Positions 56,871-64,000 of a DNA stretch of 64,000 bases are shown one piece after another. The DNA comes from Salipiger bermudensis. Lineage in GTDB: Bacteria; Pseudomonadota; Alphaproteobacteria; Rhodobacterales; Rhodobacteraceae. Numbering within the stretch: position 1 is the stretch's first letter; each line of letters begins with the position of its first letter. The notes beneath the pieces are model-generated. The model was given only the letters and a program-made list of their open reading frames with translations. It was not told where the DNA came from and did no database searches. Location of the stretch: assembly GCF_019801965.1 (NCBI RefSeq), contig NZ_JAHVIA010000011.1:50433-114432 (forward strand). The letters are read 5' to 3'. The position numbers were made by a program, and so were the translations under genes.

Positions 56871-57272
56871 ATGAAGCTTGGTGGAATGTCCTTTTTTCAG
56901 CTGGCCTCGCAGCGCATGACATGGCTGGGAGCCCGTCAGGCTGTGATCTCTGAAAACGTCGCGAATGCCGATACGCCGAACTACAAGGCGAAGAAGGTGA
57001 GCGGGTTCGATGCCATGCTCGAGAACGCGGACGCGATGCAAGGCCTCAAGGTCACCGACAGTCGCCACATCACCAGCAGTGGCGAGACGCCGAACGGCGT
57101 GCGGGTCACCGCGGATGAAGAGGCCTGGGAAGGCAGCATCGACGGCAACACCGTGGCGCTCGAACAGCAGACCATCGACGCGGCCGAGGTTGCCGGCAGC
57201 TACAGGCTGGCCGCCGAACTCTATCGCCGCGGTCACAACCTGCTGACCATCGCGGTCACCGGCGTCAGATAA
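56871..57272 (+). CDS. flgB: Flagellar rod protein FlgB
   Basis: A 133-residue rod protein with the motif ISENVANADTPNYKAKKVSG near the N-terminus and C-terminal helix (AEVAGSYRLAAELYRRGHNL). Starts after AAAAGGAAA. It begins the flgB-flgC-fliE-fliQ-sltF-flhA-fliR-flhB operon. Confidence 0.92.
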   Translation: MKLGGMSFFQLASQRMTWLGARQAVISENVANADTPNYKAKKVSGFDAMLENADAMQGLKVTDSRHITSSGETPNGVRVTADEEAWEGSIDGNTVALEQQTIDAAEVAGSYRLAAELYRRGHNLLTIAVTGVR

Positions 57273-57283
57273 GAGGGCAGGGC

Positions 57284-57694
57284 ATGGACACGCTCAAGAC
57301 AGTTCTTTCCGTGGCCGCGAGCGGCATGCGCGCGCAGGGCGAGCGCCTCAAGGTGGTGTCGGAAAACGTCGCCAACGCCAGCTCGACGGGCAATACCGAT
57401 GGCGAGGATCCGTATCGCCGCAAGATCATCTCGTTCCAGGAAATGGTCGACCGCGACAGCGGCGCCTCGATGGTCGAGGTCGAGGGCATCCGGCGCGACG
57501 ATGCCGATTTCCAGCTGTCCTACGACCCGTCGCACCCGGCCGCAGATCAGGATGGCTTCGTCAAGGTGTCGAACGTCAACACCATCCTCGAGATGAGCAA
57601 CATGCGTGAAGCCTCGCGCAGCTACCAGGCCAACCTGAACATGTTCGAGACCGGGCGCAGCATGCGCTCGCAGCTTCTCGACCTGCTGAAATAA
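57284..57694 (+). CDS. flgC: Flagellar rod protein FlgC
   Basis: A 136-residue proximal rod protein: VAASGMRAQGERLKVVSENV, NASSTGNTDGEDPYRRKIIS, and C-terminal VNTILEMSNMREASRSYQAN. Length and motifs are those of FlgC. Eleven bases after flgB. Confidence 0.94.
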   Translation: MDTLKTVLSVAASGMRAQGERLKVVSENVANASSTGNTDGEDPYRRKIISFQEMVDRDSGASMVEVEGIRRDDADFQLSYDPSHPAADQDGFVKVSNVNTILEMSNMREASRSYQANLNMFETGRSMRSQLLDLLK

Positions 57695-57706
57695 GACTGA
57701 AGATCC

Positions 57707-58036
57707 ATGGCGACCGAAACCAACTCCTTCCTCTCGATCAACGCCGCCTCCGGGGCCTATCGCGCCTCGCAGGACATGACGGCAGAGTCCGTTCCCGCCG
57801 TCGCGCCCGATGAGAGCAAGCCGAGCTTTGCCGACATGGTGGCGCAGGCCGGCTCGGACGCGGTGCAGACCATCCGCCAGGCCGAGGTGACGGCGCAGAC
57901 CGGCCTGCGCGGCAATGCCGACACCCAGGCGGTGGTCGAGGCCACGCTCGAGCTCGACTCCACGGTCAAGACCGCGGTGGCGGTGCGCGACAAGCTGGTC
58001 GAGGCCTACCAGGAAATCATCCGCATGCCGATCTGA
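57707..58036 (+). CDS. fliE: Flagellar MS-ring/rod junction protein FliE
   Basis: A 109-residue protein with the C-terminal FliE pattern (VVEATLELDSTVKTAVAVRD, then KLVEAYQEIIRMPI) and an unstructured start. FliE links the MS ring to the rod and is exported first. Placed 12 bases after flgC. Confidence 0.9.
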   Translation: MATETNSFLSINAASGAYRASQDMTAESVPAVAPDESKPSFADMVAQAGSDAVQTIRQAEVTAQTGLRGNADTQAVVEATLELDSTVKTAVAVRDKLVEAYQEIIRMPI

Positions 58037-58053
58037 TCTGAGGGAAGGCGGTC

Positions 58054-58323
58054 GTGACCGAAAGCGATACCTACACGATCCTGTCCGACGCCTTCCTTGC
58101 CGTGCTCTACGGCTCCGGCCCGATCATGGCCATCGCGCTAGTGGTGGGCCTGATCATCGCCTTCTTCCAGGCCCTGACCCAGGTGCAGGAAATGACCCTG
58201 ACCTTCGTGCCCAAGATCGTCGCGATCTTCATCGGCCTGCTGGTCTTCACGCCGCTGATGTACAGCATCGTGAAGCGGCTCTCGGATCGGGCCTTCGACC
58301 TCATCGTGAGCGGCGGCCTGTGA
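58054..58323 (+). CDS. fliQ: Flagellar export gate protein FliQ
   Basis: An 89-residue protein with two transmembrane helices (LYGSGPIMAIALVVGLIIAF and PKIVAIFIGLLVFTPLM) and the motif FQALTQVQEMTLTFVPK, the classic FliQ sequence. GTG 58054 follows GAGGGAAGG. Its stop overlaps the transglycosylase start. Confidence 0.95.
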   Translation: MTESDTYTILSDAFLAVLYGSGPIMAIALVVGLIIAFFQALTQVQEMTLTFVPKIVAIFIGLLVFTPLMYSIVKRLSDRAFDLIVSGGL

Positions 58324-59147
58324 TGCGGGCGCTGCAGATCCTCCTGACGGTTTTGGCGCTGGTGGTGGGGCAGGGGGCCCTGGCCGACTGGAGCAATTTC
58401 TACCGCCCTTCTGAGCGCGCCGCGCAGGCGCCGCAGGCCACGGGCCCGCGCACGACCGGGGATCCGGCTGGCATCTGCATCCACGAGATCCTGCGGGCGC
58501 AGCTGCGTCACCAGATCCCCGGCAACCTGCTGCTGGGCATCGGCCTGCAGGAAAGCGGCATGATGCACGAGGGCGAGCTGACGATCTGGCCCTGGGTCGC
58601 CAATGCCGATGGCGACGGCCGCTTCTTCGCAAATCCCGAATCCGCCGCCAGCTGGGTTCGGGCGCGGCAATCTGCTGGGGTGGAGTCGATCGATGTGGGC
58701 TGCATGCAGGTGAACCTGCGCTGGCATCCCGATGCCTTCCTGCAGCTCGAAGACGGGTTCGACCCGGCGCGCAATGTCGAATACGCGGCGCGCTTCCTGG
58801 TACAGCTCTATGAGAAGACCGGCGACTGGATCAAGGCGGCGGGGCATTACCATTCCGCCACCGAGGCGCATCAGGGCGTCTATCTCGAGCGGCTCGAGCA
58901 GAACGTCTCGATCGCCAACGAGCGGCTCGAAATCTTCCGTCAGCTCGCGGCCTCGGGCGGTGGAGGCGGGGCAGGGGGGCTCGGCCTCGCTGCCGTTGCC
59001 TCGGTCACCAGCACGCCGCTGCCCTCCGGCCATTTCTGGACCTCCGACATGACCCTCCGTTCCGGCGCCGCTGACAGTGGCGCCCGCAGCCTGTTCGGGC
59101 GCGAGACGCTCTCGCCCGTGCTGCCAGCCTTCCGAAAGATGTTCTGA
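58323..59147 (+). CDS. sltF: SltF-like flagellar lytic transglycosylase
   Basis: A 274-residue periplasmic muramidase with signal peptide (LTVLALVVGQGALA) and an SLT domain: catalytic Glu77 in LLLGIGLQESGMM, the GCMQVNLRWHP motif and NVEYAARFLVQLYEKTGDWI, then the AGHYHSATEAHQGVY block. In Rhodobacter sphaeroides SltF cuts peptidoglycan for rod passage and binds the single-domain FlgJ; both occur here. Embedded between fliQ and flhA with one-base overlaps on each side, a strong sign of a dedicated flagellar role. Confidence 0.85.
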   Translation: MRALQILLTVLALVVGQGALADWSNFYRPSERAAQAPQATGPRTTGDPAGICIHEILRAQLRHQIPGNLLLGIGLQESGMMHEGELTIWPWVANADGDGRFFANPESAASWVRARQSAGVESIDVGCMQVNLRWHPDAFLQLEDGFDPARNVEYAARFLVQLYEKTGDWIKAAGHYHSATEAHQGVYLERLEQNVSIANERLEIFRQLAASGGGGGAGGLGLAAVASVTSTPLPSGHFWTSDMTLRSGAADSGARSLFGRETLSPVLPAFRKMF

Positions 59148-61240
59148 TGTCGATGTCCGATTCCTCAACCACTTCCCTCCCGGGCTGGCTCGGCAAGGGC
59201 CAGGGCAACCGCGACATCGGCTTCGCCATCGCGGTGACGCTGATCCTCGCGGTGCTCTTCGTGCCACTGCCGGCCGCGGTGCTCGATTTCGGGCTGGCGG
59301 TCTCGCTCTCGGTCTCCGTTTTGGTGCTCATGGTGGCTCTGTGGATTCCGAAGCCACTGGAATTCAACAGCTTTCCGACACTCCTTCTCGTCGTCACCAT
59401 GCTGCGCCTGTCGCTCAACGTTGCCTCGACGCGGCTCATTCTCTCCGAGGGCCATACCGGCCCCAGCGCCGCGGGCGGGGTGATCGAGGGCTTCTCGCGC
59501 TTCATCGTGTCGGGCAATTTCATCATCGGGATCGTGGTCTTCGCGATCCTCGTGGTGATCAACTTCGTGGTCATCACCAAGGGCTCGACCCGGATCGCCG
59601 AGGTCTCGGCCCGCTTCTCGCTCGACTCGATGCCCGGCAAGCAGATGGCCATCGACGCCGATCTCGGCGCCGGCATCATCGACGAGGAACAGGCCCGCAC
59701 CCGCCGCAAGGAGATCGAGGACGAGAGCGGCTTCTTCGGCGCCATGGACGGTGCCTCGAAATTCGTCCGCGGCGATGCGGTGGCGGGGATCATCATCACC
59801 CTGATCAACGTCATCGGCGGCATCCTGATCGGCGTGGCGCAGCACGGGCTGTCGCTCTCGGAGGCGGCGGATTTCTACACCGTTCTGACCATCGGCGACG
59901 GGCTGGTGACGCAGGTTCCGGCGCTGATCGTGTCGCTTGCGGCGGGCCTCATCGTGACCAAGGGCGGCACCGAGGGCGCGGCCAACGAAGCGGTGCTGGG
60001 GCAGCTCTCGAAATTCCCCAAGGCGCTGTTCATGGCCTCCGTGCTGCTCTTCGGCATCGGCCTTCTGCCCGGCTTCCCGAGCCTGATCTTCACCGCGCTG
60101 GCGGTGCTGATGACCTTCCTCGGCCTGATGGTGATGCGGCAGGCGGACGCCGCGCAGGCCAGCGCCGAGCGCGCCGAGGCCGCCAAGCAGCGTGCCGAGG
60201 CCGCCGCCCCCGAGGACAACATCAAGGACACGCTCAAGCTCGATGGTCTGCGCCTCGAGCTGGGGCAGACGCTGGTGCCGCTGATCTCCAACAGCGACGC
60301 GGCGCTGGCCGGCAAGATCAAGAGCCTGCGCAACCTCTTCGCCCGCGAGTTCGGCTTCGTCCTGCCCTCGGTGCGGATCAAGGACGAGCCGATGCTGCCG
60401 GGCCAGACCTACGCAATCATGGTGCAGGGCGTCGAGGTCGCGCGCGGCGAGGTCCGGCCCACGGGGCTCATGGTGGTCAATCCCGGCGATTGCGGCCTGT
60501 CGGGCGAGCGCGGCAAGGATCCGACCTTCGGGCTCGAGGCGCTCTGGGTCGATGCCGAGACCGGCGCCAAGGCAGAGGCGATGGGGCTGACGGTGGTCGA
60601 TCCGGAGAGCGTCATCATCACCCACCTGACCGAGGTGGTGAAGGAGCACCTGCCGGAACTGATGACCTACGGCGCGACGCAGACCCTGATCGAAGGGCTC
60701 GAGCGCGAGTATCAGAAGCTGGTCAGCGACATCCCGGGCAACGCGCCGATGGTGCTGGTGCAGCACGTGCTGCAGAACCTGCTGGCCGAGCGGGTCTCCA
60801 TCCGCAACCTCCCGCTGATCATCGAGTCCATCGCCGAGGCGAAGCGCACCACCTCGAATGTCGGCCAGATCACCGAGTCGGTGCGGCGGCGGCTGTCGAA
60901 CCAGATCTGCAAGTCGCTGGTCGACCAATCGGGCTTCATCTCGGTGATCTCGATGTCGCCCGCCTGGGAGAAGGAATTCCTCGAGGCGCTGCGGGTCAAT
61001 GGCGATGAGCGCAACTTCGTCATGTCGCCGCAGCGGGTGCAGGAATTCGTGCTGCAGGCCCGCCGCGAGATCCAGAAATTCGCCGAGCAGGACCAGTGGC
61101 CGGCGCTGCTGGTCAGCCCCGAGGTGCGCAGCTTCGTGCGCTCCATGCTCGAGCGCGTCAGCCCGATGACCGTGGTGCTGTCGCATAACGAGATCCACCG
61201 CAAGACCGCGCTGCGCACCGTGGCAACCGTGGGCCAGTAG
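59147..61240 (+). CDS. flhA: Flagellar export gate protein FlhA
   Basis: A 697-residue gate protein. The N-terminal eight-helix part has FGLAVSLSVSVLVLMVALWI, FPTLLLVVTMLRLSLNVAST and the FHIPEP-like loop with GSTRIAEVSARFSLDSMPGK; the cytoplasmic C-terminal ring (about 350-690) contains the chaperone-docking region and ends IHRKTALRTVATVGQ. Length and order are normal. It overlaps the transglycosylase stop by one base. Confidence 0.96.
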   Translation: MSMSDSSTTSLPGWLGKGQGNRDIGFAIAVTLILAVLFVPLPAAVLDFGLAVSLSVSVLVLMVALWIPKPLEFNSFPTLLLVVTMLRLSLNVASTRLILSEGHTGPSAAGGVIEGFSRFIVSGNFIIGIVVFAILVVINFVVITKGSTRIAEVSARFSLDSMPGKQMAIDADLGAGIIDEEQARTRRKEIEDESGFFGAMDGASKFVRGDAVAGIIITLINVIGGILIGVAQHGLSLSEAADFYTVLTIGDGLVTQVPALIVSLAAGLIVTKGGTEGAANEAVLGQLSKFPKALFMASVLLFGIGLLPGFPSLIFTALAVLMTFLGLMVMRQADAAQASAERAEAAKQRAEAAAPEDNIKDTLKLDGLRLELGQTLVPLISNSDAALAGKIKSLRNLFAREFGFVLPSVRIKDEPMLPGQTYAIMVQGVEVARGEVRPTGLMVVNPGDCGLSGERGKDPTFGLEALWVDAETGAKAEAMGLTVVDPESVIITHLTEVVKEHLPELMTYGATQTLIEGLEREYQKLVSDIPGNAPMVLVQHVLQNLLAERVSIRNLPLIIESIAEAKRTTSNVGQITESVRRRLSNQICKSLVDQSGFISVISMSPAWEKEFLEALRVNGDERNFVMSPQRVQEFVLQARREIQKFAEQDQWPALLVSPEVRSFVRSMLERVSPMTVVLSHNEIHRKTALRTVATVGQ

Positions 61241-61241
61241 G

Positions 61242-61997
61242 GTGAACCTCGCGGCGCTCCTCACCGTCGAGTTCCTCGGCGTGGCGCTGGTCTTCGCCCG
61301 CATTGGCGGGATGCTGATGTTCGTGCCGGCGCTCGGCGAGACCGTCATCCCGGTGCGCCACCGGCTGGCCTTCGCGGTGCTGCTGTCGCTGGCGCTCTAC
61401 CCGGCGGTGCCGCAGGGGCCGGTCTCTCTCGACGCGCCGGGGCCGTTGATCAGCGCGCTGGCCATCGAGCTGACGCTCGGCCTGTGGATCGGCCTGACCG
61501 CCCGCATCCTGCTCACCGCGCTGGAATTTGCGGGCTACCAGATCGGGCTGGTCTCGGGCCTGTCGAACGCGTTCTCACCAAGCCTCGGTTCGTTCCAGGG
61601 CTCGACCCTGATCTCGACCGGGCTGATGCTGGGCGGCGTCGCGATGATCTTTGCCACCGACCTGCATCACCTGATCATCGGTGCGATGGTGACCAGCTAC
61701 GACCTGTTTCCGCCGGGCCAGATCCTGCCCTCCGACCTCGCCCAGCAGATCGTCAGGGCGGTGTCGCAGAGCTTCTATCTTGGCCTTTCGATCGTAGCGC
61801 CGTTCTACGTCATGGGGCTCCTGGTCAATCTCGGCATGGGGCTTGCGGCGCGTATGATGCCCTCACTGCCGGTCTTCTTCGTCGCGGCCCCGGTGCTGAT
61901 CATGGCGGGGCTCCTGGTGCTGGTCATGGCCACGCCGGTGATGCTGCGCGAATTCGCCGAACGGTTCGGCGAATGGCTTGGCCTGCTGGTGTTCTAG
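61242..61997 (+). CDS. fliR: Flagellar export gate protein FliR
   Basis: A 251-residue protein with six hydrophobic segments and FliR motifs (VFARIGGMLMFVPALGETVI; LEFAGYQIGLVSGLSNAFSP; SLPVFFVAAPVLIMAGLLVL). Starts at GTG 61242 one base after flhA stop, with flhB three bases downstream. Confidence 0.93.
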   Translation: MNLAALLTVEFLGVALVFARIGGMLMFVPALGETVIPVRHRLAFAVLLSLALYPAVPQGPVSLDAPGPLISALAIELTLGLWIGLTARILLTALEFAGYQIGLVSGLSNAFSPSLGSFQGSTLISTGLMLGGVAMIFATDLHHLIIGAMVTSYDLFPPGQILPSDLAQQIVRAVSQSFYLGLSIVAPFYVMGLLVNLGMGLAARMMPSLPVFFVAAPVLIMAGLLVLVMATPVMLREFAERFGEWLGLLVF

Positions 61998-62000
61998 ACC

Positions 62001-63128
62001 ATGGCGGACCAGGACGACGACAAGGACAACAAGACCGAGGAGCCGACAGAGCGAAAGCTCCGAAAGGCGCGCGAGAAAGGCGACGTTGCCTCCTCCAAGG
62101 AGGCCGGCAACGTCATGGCGGTGCTGTCGCTCTTCGCCATCACCGCCTTCGTGCTGCCCTCGGTCTCGGCGCCGCTGGCGGGCGTGTTTCGCAACGTGCT
62201 CGAGAGCGCCGGCCAGATCCATGTCGGCACCGATCTGGCCGGGCTGCGCGATCTCGGCGCGGTGAGCTGGAAGGTGCTCCGCGGCGTCGGCATCCTGCTC
62301 GGGCCGCTGATGGCGCTGATGGTGATCGGCGCGCTGGCAGGCGTGGCGCTGCAGGGCGAGGTGGTGGTGGCCGCCGAGCGGCTGAAGCCGAAATGGTCGA
62401 AGATCTCGCCGATGGCGGGCTTCAAGCGTCTGTTCTCGCTCACCGCCTTCGTCGAGTTCTTCAAGAGCGTCACCAAGGTGCTGCTGGTGGGGGTGATCGC
62501 GGGCTGGGTGGTGCTCGAGGCGGTCGGCCAGATCTGGCAGACGCAGGGGCTTCTGCCCGAGATGGTGACGAATTTCGTCCGCGCCGAAGCCGCGCGGATG
62601 CTGCTCATCACGCTGGCGCTGGTGAGCGTGATCGCGGTCGCCGACATCCTCTGGAAGCGCTTCGATCATCGCCGCAAGCAGCGCATGTCGATGAAGGAGA
62701 TCAAGGACGAGGTCAAGGAGAGCGAGGGCGACCCGCTGATCCGCTCCAAGCGCATGAGCATCCGCCGCGAACGGGCGCGACAGCGTCTTGCACAGGCGGT
62801 GCCGCGCGCCACCGTTGTGCTCACCAACCCGACCCATTTCGCGGTGGCGCTGAAATACGAGAACGGCGTCGACATCGCGCCGGTCTGCGTGGCCAAGGGG
62901 GCCGACCTGATGGCCGCGCGGATCCGCGAACTGGCCAGCGAAAACGAGATCCCGATGATCGAGAACCGGCCGCTGGCGCGCGCGCTCTACGACGTGGCCG
63001 AACTCGATCGCCAGATCCCCGTCGAGCATTGGGAGGCGGTGGCCGCCATCATCGGCTACGTCATGGATCTCGAGCGCAATATCCGGCGGGCGCCGCCGGA
63101 GGGCTCGAGCCTGCGCGAAGAGGCCTAG
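62001..63128 (+). CDS. flhB: Flagellar export switch protein FlhB
   Basis: A 375-residue protein with four transmembrane helices and the cytoplasmic domain containing the self-cleavage site N276-P277-T278-H279 (VVLTNPTHFAVALKYENG). The start KTEEPTERKLRKAREKGDVA is typical. Cleavage changes export from rod/hook to filament substrates, together with FliK at 43092. Last gene of the operon. Confidence 0.96.
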   Translation: MADQDDDKDNKTEEPTERKLRKAREKGDVASSKEAGNVMAVLSLFAITAFVLPSVSAPLAGVFRNVLESAGQIHVGTDLAGLRDLGAVSWKVLRGVGILLGPLMALMVIGALAGVALQGEVVVAAERLKPKWSKISPMAGFKRLFSLTAFVEFFKSVTKVLLVGVIAGWVVLEAVGQIWQTQGLLPEMVTNFVRAEAARMLLITLALVSVIAVADILWKRFDHRRKQRMSMKEIKDEVKESEGDPLIRSKRMSIRRERARQRLAQAVPRATVVLTNPTHFAVALKYENGVDIAPVCVAKGADLMAARIRELASENEIPMIENRPLARALYDVAELDRQIPVEHWEAVAAIIGYVMDLERNIRRAPPEGSSLREEA

Positions 63129-63181
63129 GGCAGGGCGGCCGCGCCTGGCGGAGCGGGGCAGGGTTGCGAGGCGCGCGCTGA

Positions 63182-63207
63182 GGATATACATTTATCAGCG
63201 TATATCC
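63182..63207. promoter_or_regulatory. Inverted-repeat operator of the toxin-antitoxin genes
   Basis: GGATATAC (63182-63189) and GTATATCC (63200-63207) are perfect 8-bp arms with a 10-bp spacer, AT-rich and 18 bp before the antitoxin start. This is a classical place for autorepression by an antitoxin-toxin complex. Confidence 0.7.
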
Positions 63208-63225
63208 AACGTGAAAGGATCCGCC

Positions 63226-63453
63226 ATGCAGGTTGCGAAATGGGGCAATTCCCTTGCCGTCAGGCTGCCCGCCGAGCTGGTCCGCCAGCTCGGGCTCAAG
63301 GAAGGCGACGAGATCGCGCTGACCGCCGGCGAGGACGGGTTTGCCGTCACGCGCCATGCCCGGCCCGACGAGGTCCTGAGTGGTCTGAGGCGGTTCCGCG
63401 GACGGCTTGCCGCGTCGGAGCGGCTGAGCCGCGACAGCGCGCATGAGCGCTGA
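63226..63453 (+). CDS. vapB: AbrB/MazE-type antitoxin (VapB)
   Basis: A 75-residue antitoxin with the swapped-hairpin AbrB fold: MQVAKWGNSLAVRLPAELVR, LGLKEGDEIALTAGED, then a helical tail that should wrap the toxin. ATG 63226 follows AAAGGA. Overlaps the toxin gene by 11 bases, as usual for these pairs. Confidence 0.88.
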   Translation: MQVAKWGNSLAVRLPAELVRQLGLKEGDEIALTAGEDGFAVTRHARPDEVLSGLRRFRGRLAASERLSRDSAHER

Positions 63454-63838
63454 GTTTCTCGACACCAACATCATCCTCTACCTGCTCGATGACGGCCCCA
63501 AGGCGGACCGCGCCGAGGCGTTGTTGCTGCGCGGTCCGCGGATCAGCGTCCAGGTGCTCAACGAGGCTCTGGTCAACTGCCGCCGCAAGGCGGGGCTGAG
63601 GTGGGACGAGGCGGGCGCCTTCCTGGCCGGGATCGAACAGCTATGCACGGTCGAGGATCTGACCCCGCGCACCCATGCCGTGGGCCGTGCGCTGGCCGAG
63701 CGCTACCGGCTCTCGGTCTATGACGCGATGATCGTCGCCGCCGCACTGCTGGCCGGCTGCACCACGCTCTACTCGGAGGACATGCAGTCGGGCCTGCTGG
63801 TCGAGGGGCAGCTTCGCCTTGTGAACCCCTTCACCTGA
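63443..63838 (+). CDS. vapC: PIN-domain toxin (VapC)
   Basis: A 131-residue ribonuclease toxin with all four expected acidic residues: Asp7 (FLDTN), Glu41 (VLNEAL), Asp94 (SVYDAMIVAAALLAGC) and Asp113 (YSEDMQSG). It probably cleaves tRNA or rRNA when free of antitoxin. Next to the flagellar operon end, it may stabilise the replicon, which already has repABC. Confidence 0.9.
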   Translation: MSAEFLDTNIILYLLDDGPKADRAEALLLRGPRISVQVLNEALVNCRRKAGLRWDEAGAFLAGIEQLCTVEDLTPRTHAVGRALAERYRLSVYDAMIVAAALLAGCTTLYSEDMQSGLLVEGQLRLVNPFT

Positions 63839-63858
63839 GGGCGCGACAGGGGCAGGGG

Positions 63859-63874
63859 CCCCGATCCGTCGGGG
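63859..63874 (+). terminator. Short hairpin after vapC
   Basis: CCCCGA-TCCG-TCGGGG forms a perfect 6-bp GC-rich stem 20 bases after the vapC stop, followed by CACCTT. A weak candidate for a terminator. Confidence 0.35.
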
Positions 63875-63889
63875 CACCTTCTGTGTGCG

Positions 63890-64000
63890 CTACCCGAAGC
63901 GCGACTCCCATGACCTGCGAGAGTAGGGGCGTCGGCCGATTTCCTCCATCATCTTTTCTCGAAAGACCTCGGCCGGGGTCCTCCATCCAAGGCATTTGCG
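63890..64000 (-). mobile_element. 3' end of an IS30-type transposase gene
   Basis: The last 36 codons of a leftward gene cut by the window edge: RKCLGWRTPAEVFREKMMEE, then IGRRPYSRRSWESRFG and TAG. The phrase LGWRTPAEVF is characteristic of the C-terminus of IS30-family transposases. Whether the element is complete cannot be judged from here. Confidence 0.65.

Noticed and set aside
1..64000. CRISPR arrays, tRNA and rRNA genes
   Set aside because: No regularly spaced repeat-spacer pattern, and no tRNA- or rRNA-like sequence was recognised.

Overview
The window is GC-rich, densely coded DNA that reads as an alphaproteobacterium, most likely Rhodobacteraceae. The markers are FlbT/FlaF flagellin control, MucR-type zinc-finger regulators, an FtcR-like regulator, MotE, an SltF-like flagellar transglycosylase and a repABC replication module. 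The repABC module in the middle shows that this is an extrachromosomal replicon (plasmid or chromid) and not the main chromosome.

Layout. (1) 362-11934 is an iron-siderophore region: a siderophore-interacting reductase, an AraC-type regulator, a TonB-dependent receptor, a FhuD/FhuB/FhuC-type importer with coupled start/stop overlaps, an ABC exporter, a TetR regulator with a clear operator, and an MFS exporter. No siderophore biosynthesis genes are present. (2) 12021-13637 is an unrecognised membrane-anchored protein whose start is preceded by a hairpin. (3) 13701-18314 is a MarR-RND adaptor-RND pump operon with two palindromic operators, followed by a 27-residue lipoprotein gene. (4) 18792-51764 and 55458-63128 form a nearly complete flagellar gene set in several divergent operons: export gate, MS and C rings, rod, hook, L/P rings, junction proteins, two flagellins, stator, FlbT/FlaF and several uncharacterised proteins. 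(5) 51920-55401 is repABC with two identical palindromic parS-like sites and a convincing antisense RNA between repB and repC. It sits inside the flagellar region and separates fliJ from fliI. (6) 63226-63838 is a VapBC-type toxin-antitoxin pair behind an inverted-repeat operator. The window ends in the 3' part of an IS30-type transposase.

How it works together. The flagellar cluster carries its own control layer: a sigma-70-family factor translationally coupled to fliK, an FtcR-like OmpR-family regulator, a second winged-helix regulator (both with degenerate receiver domains), one intact and one degenerate MucR-type protein, and FlbT/FlaF. By eye, an 8-bp element TATNCTTG recurs at flagellar promoter regions. 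At four of these it is a tandem pair with a 10-11 bp period, which is the geometry bound by OmpR-family regulators. Both flagellin genes share a conserved 5' leader with a stem-loop, a likely target for post-transcriptional control. Classical FliA, FliD, FliS, FliO, FlhF/FlhG and chemotaxis genes were not found, and FliM lacks the usual N-terminal CheY-binding peptide. All functional calls come from reading protein sequences and motifs without database searches.
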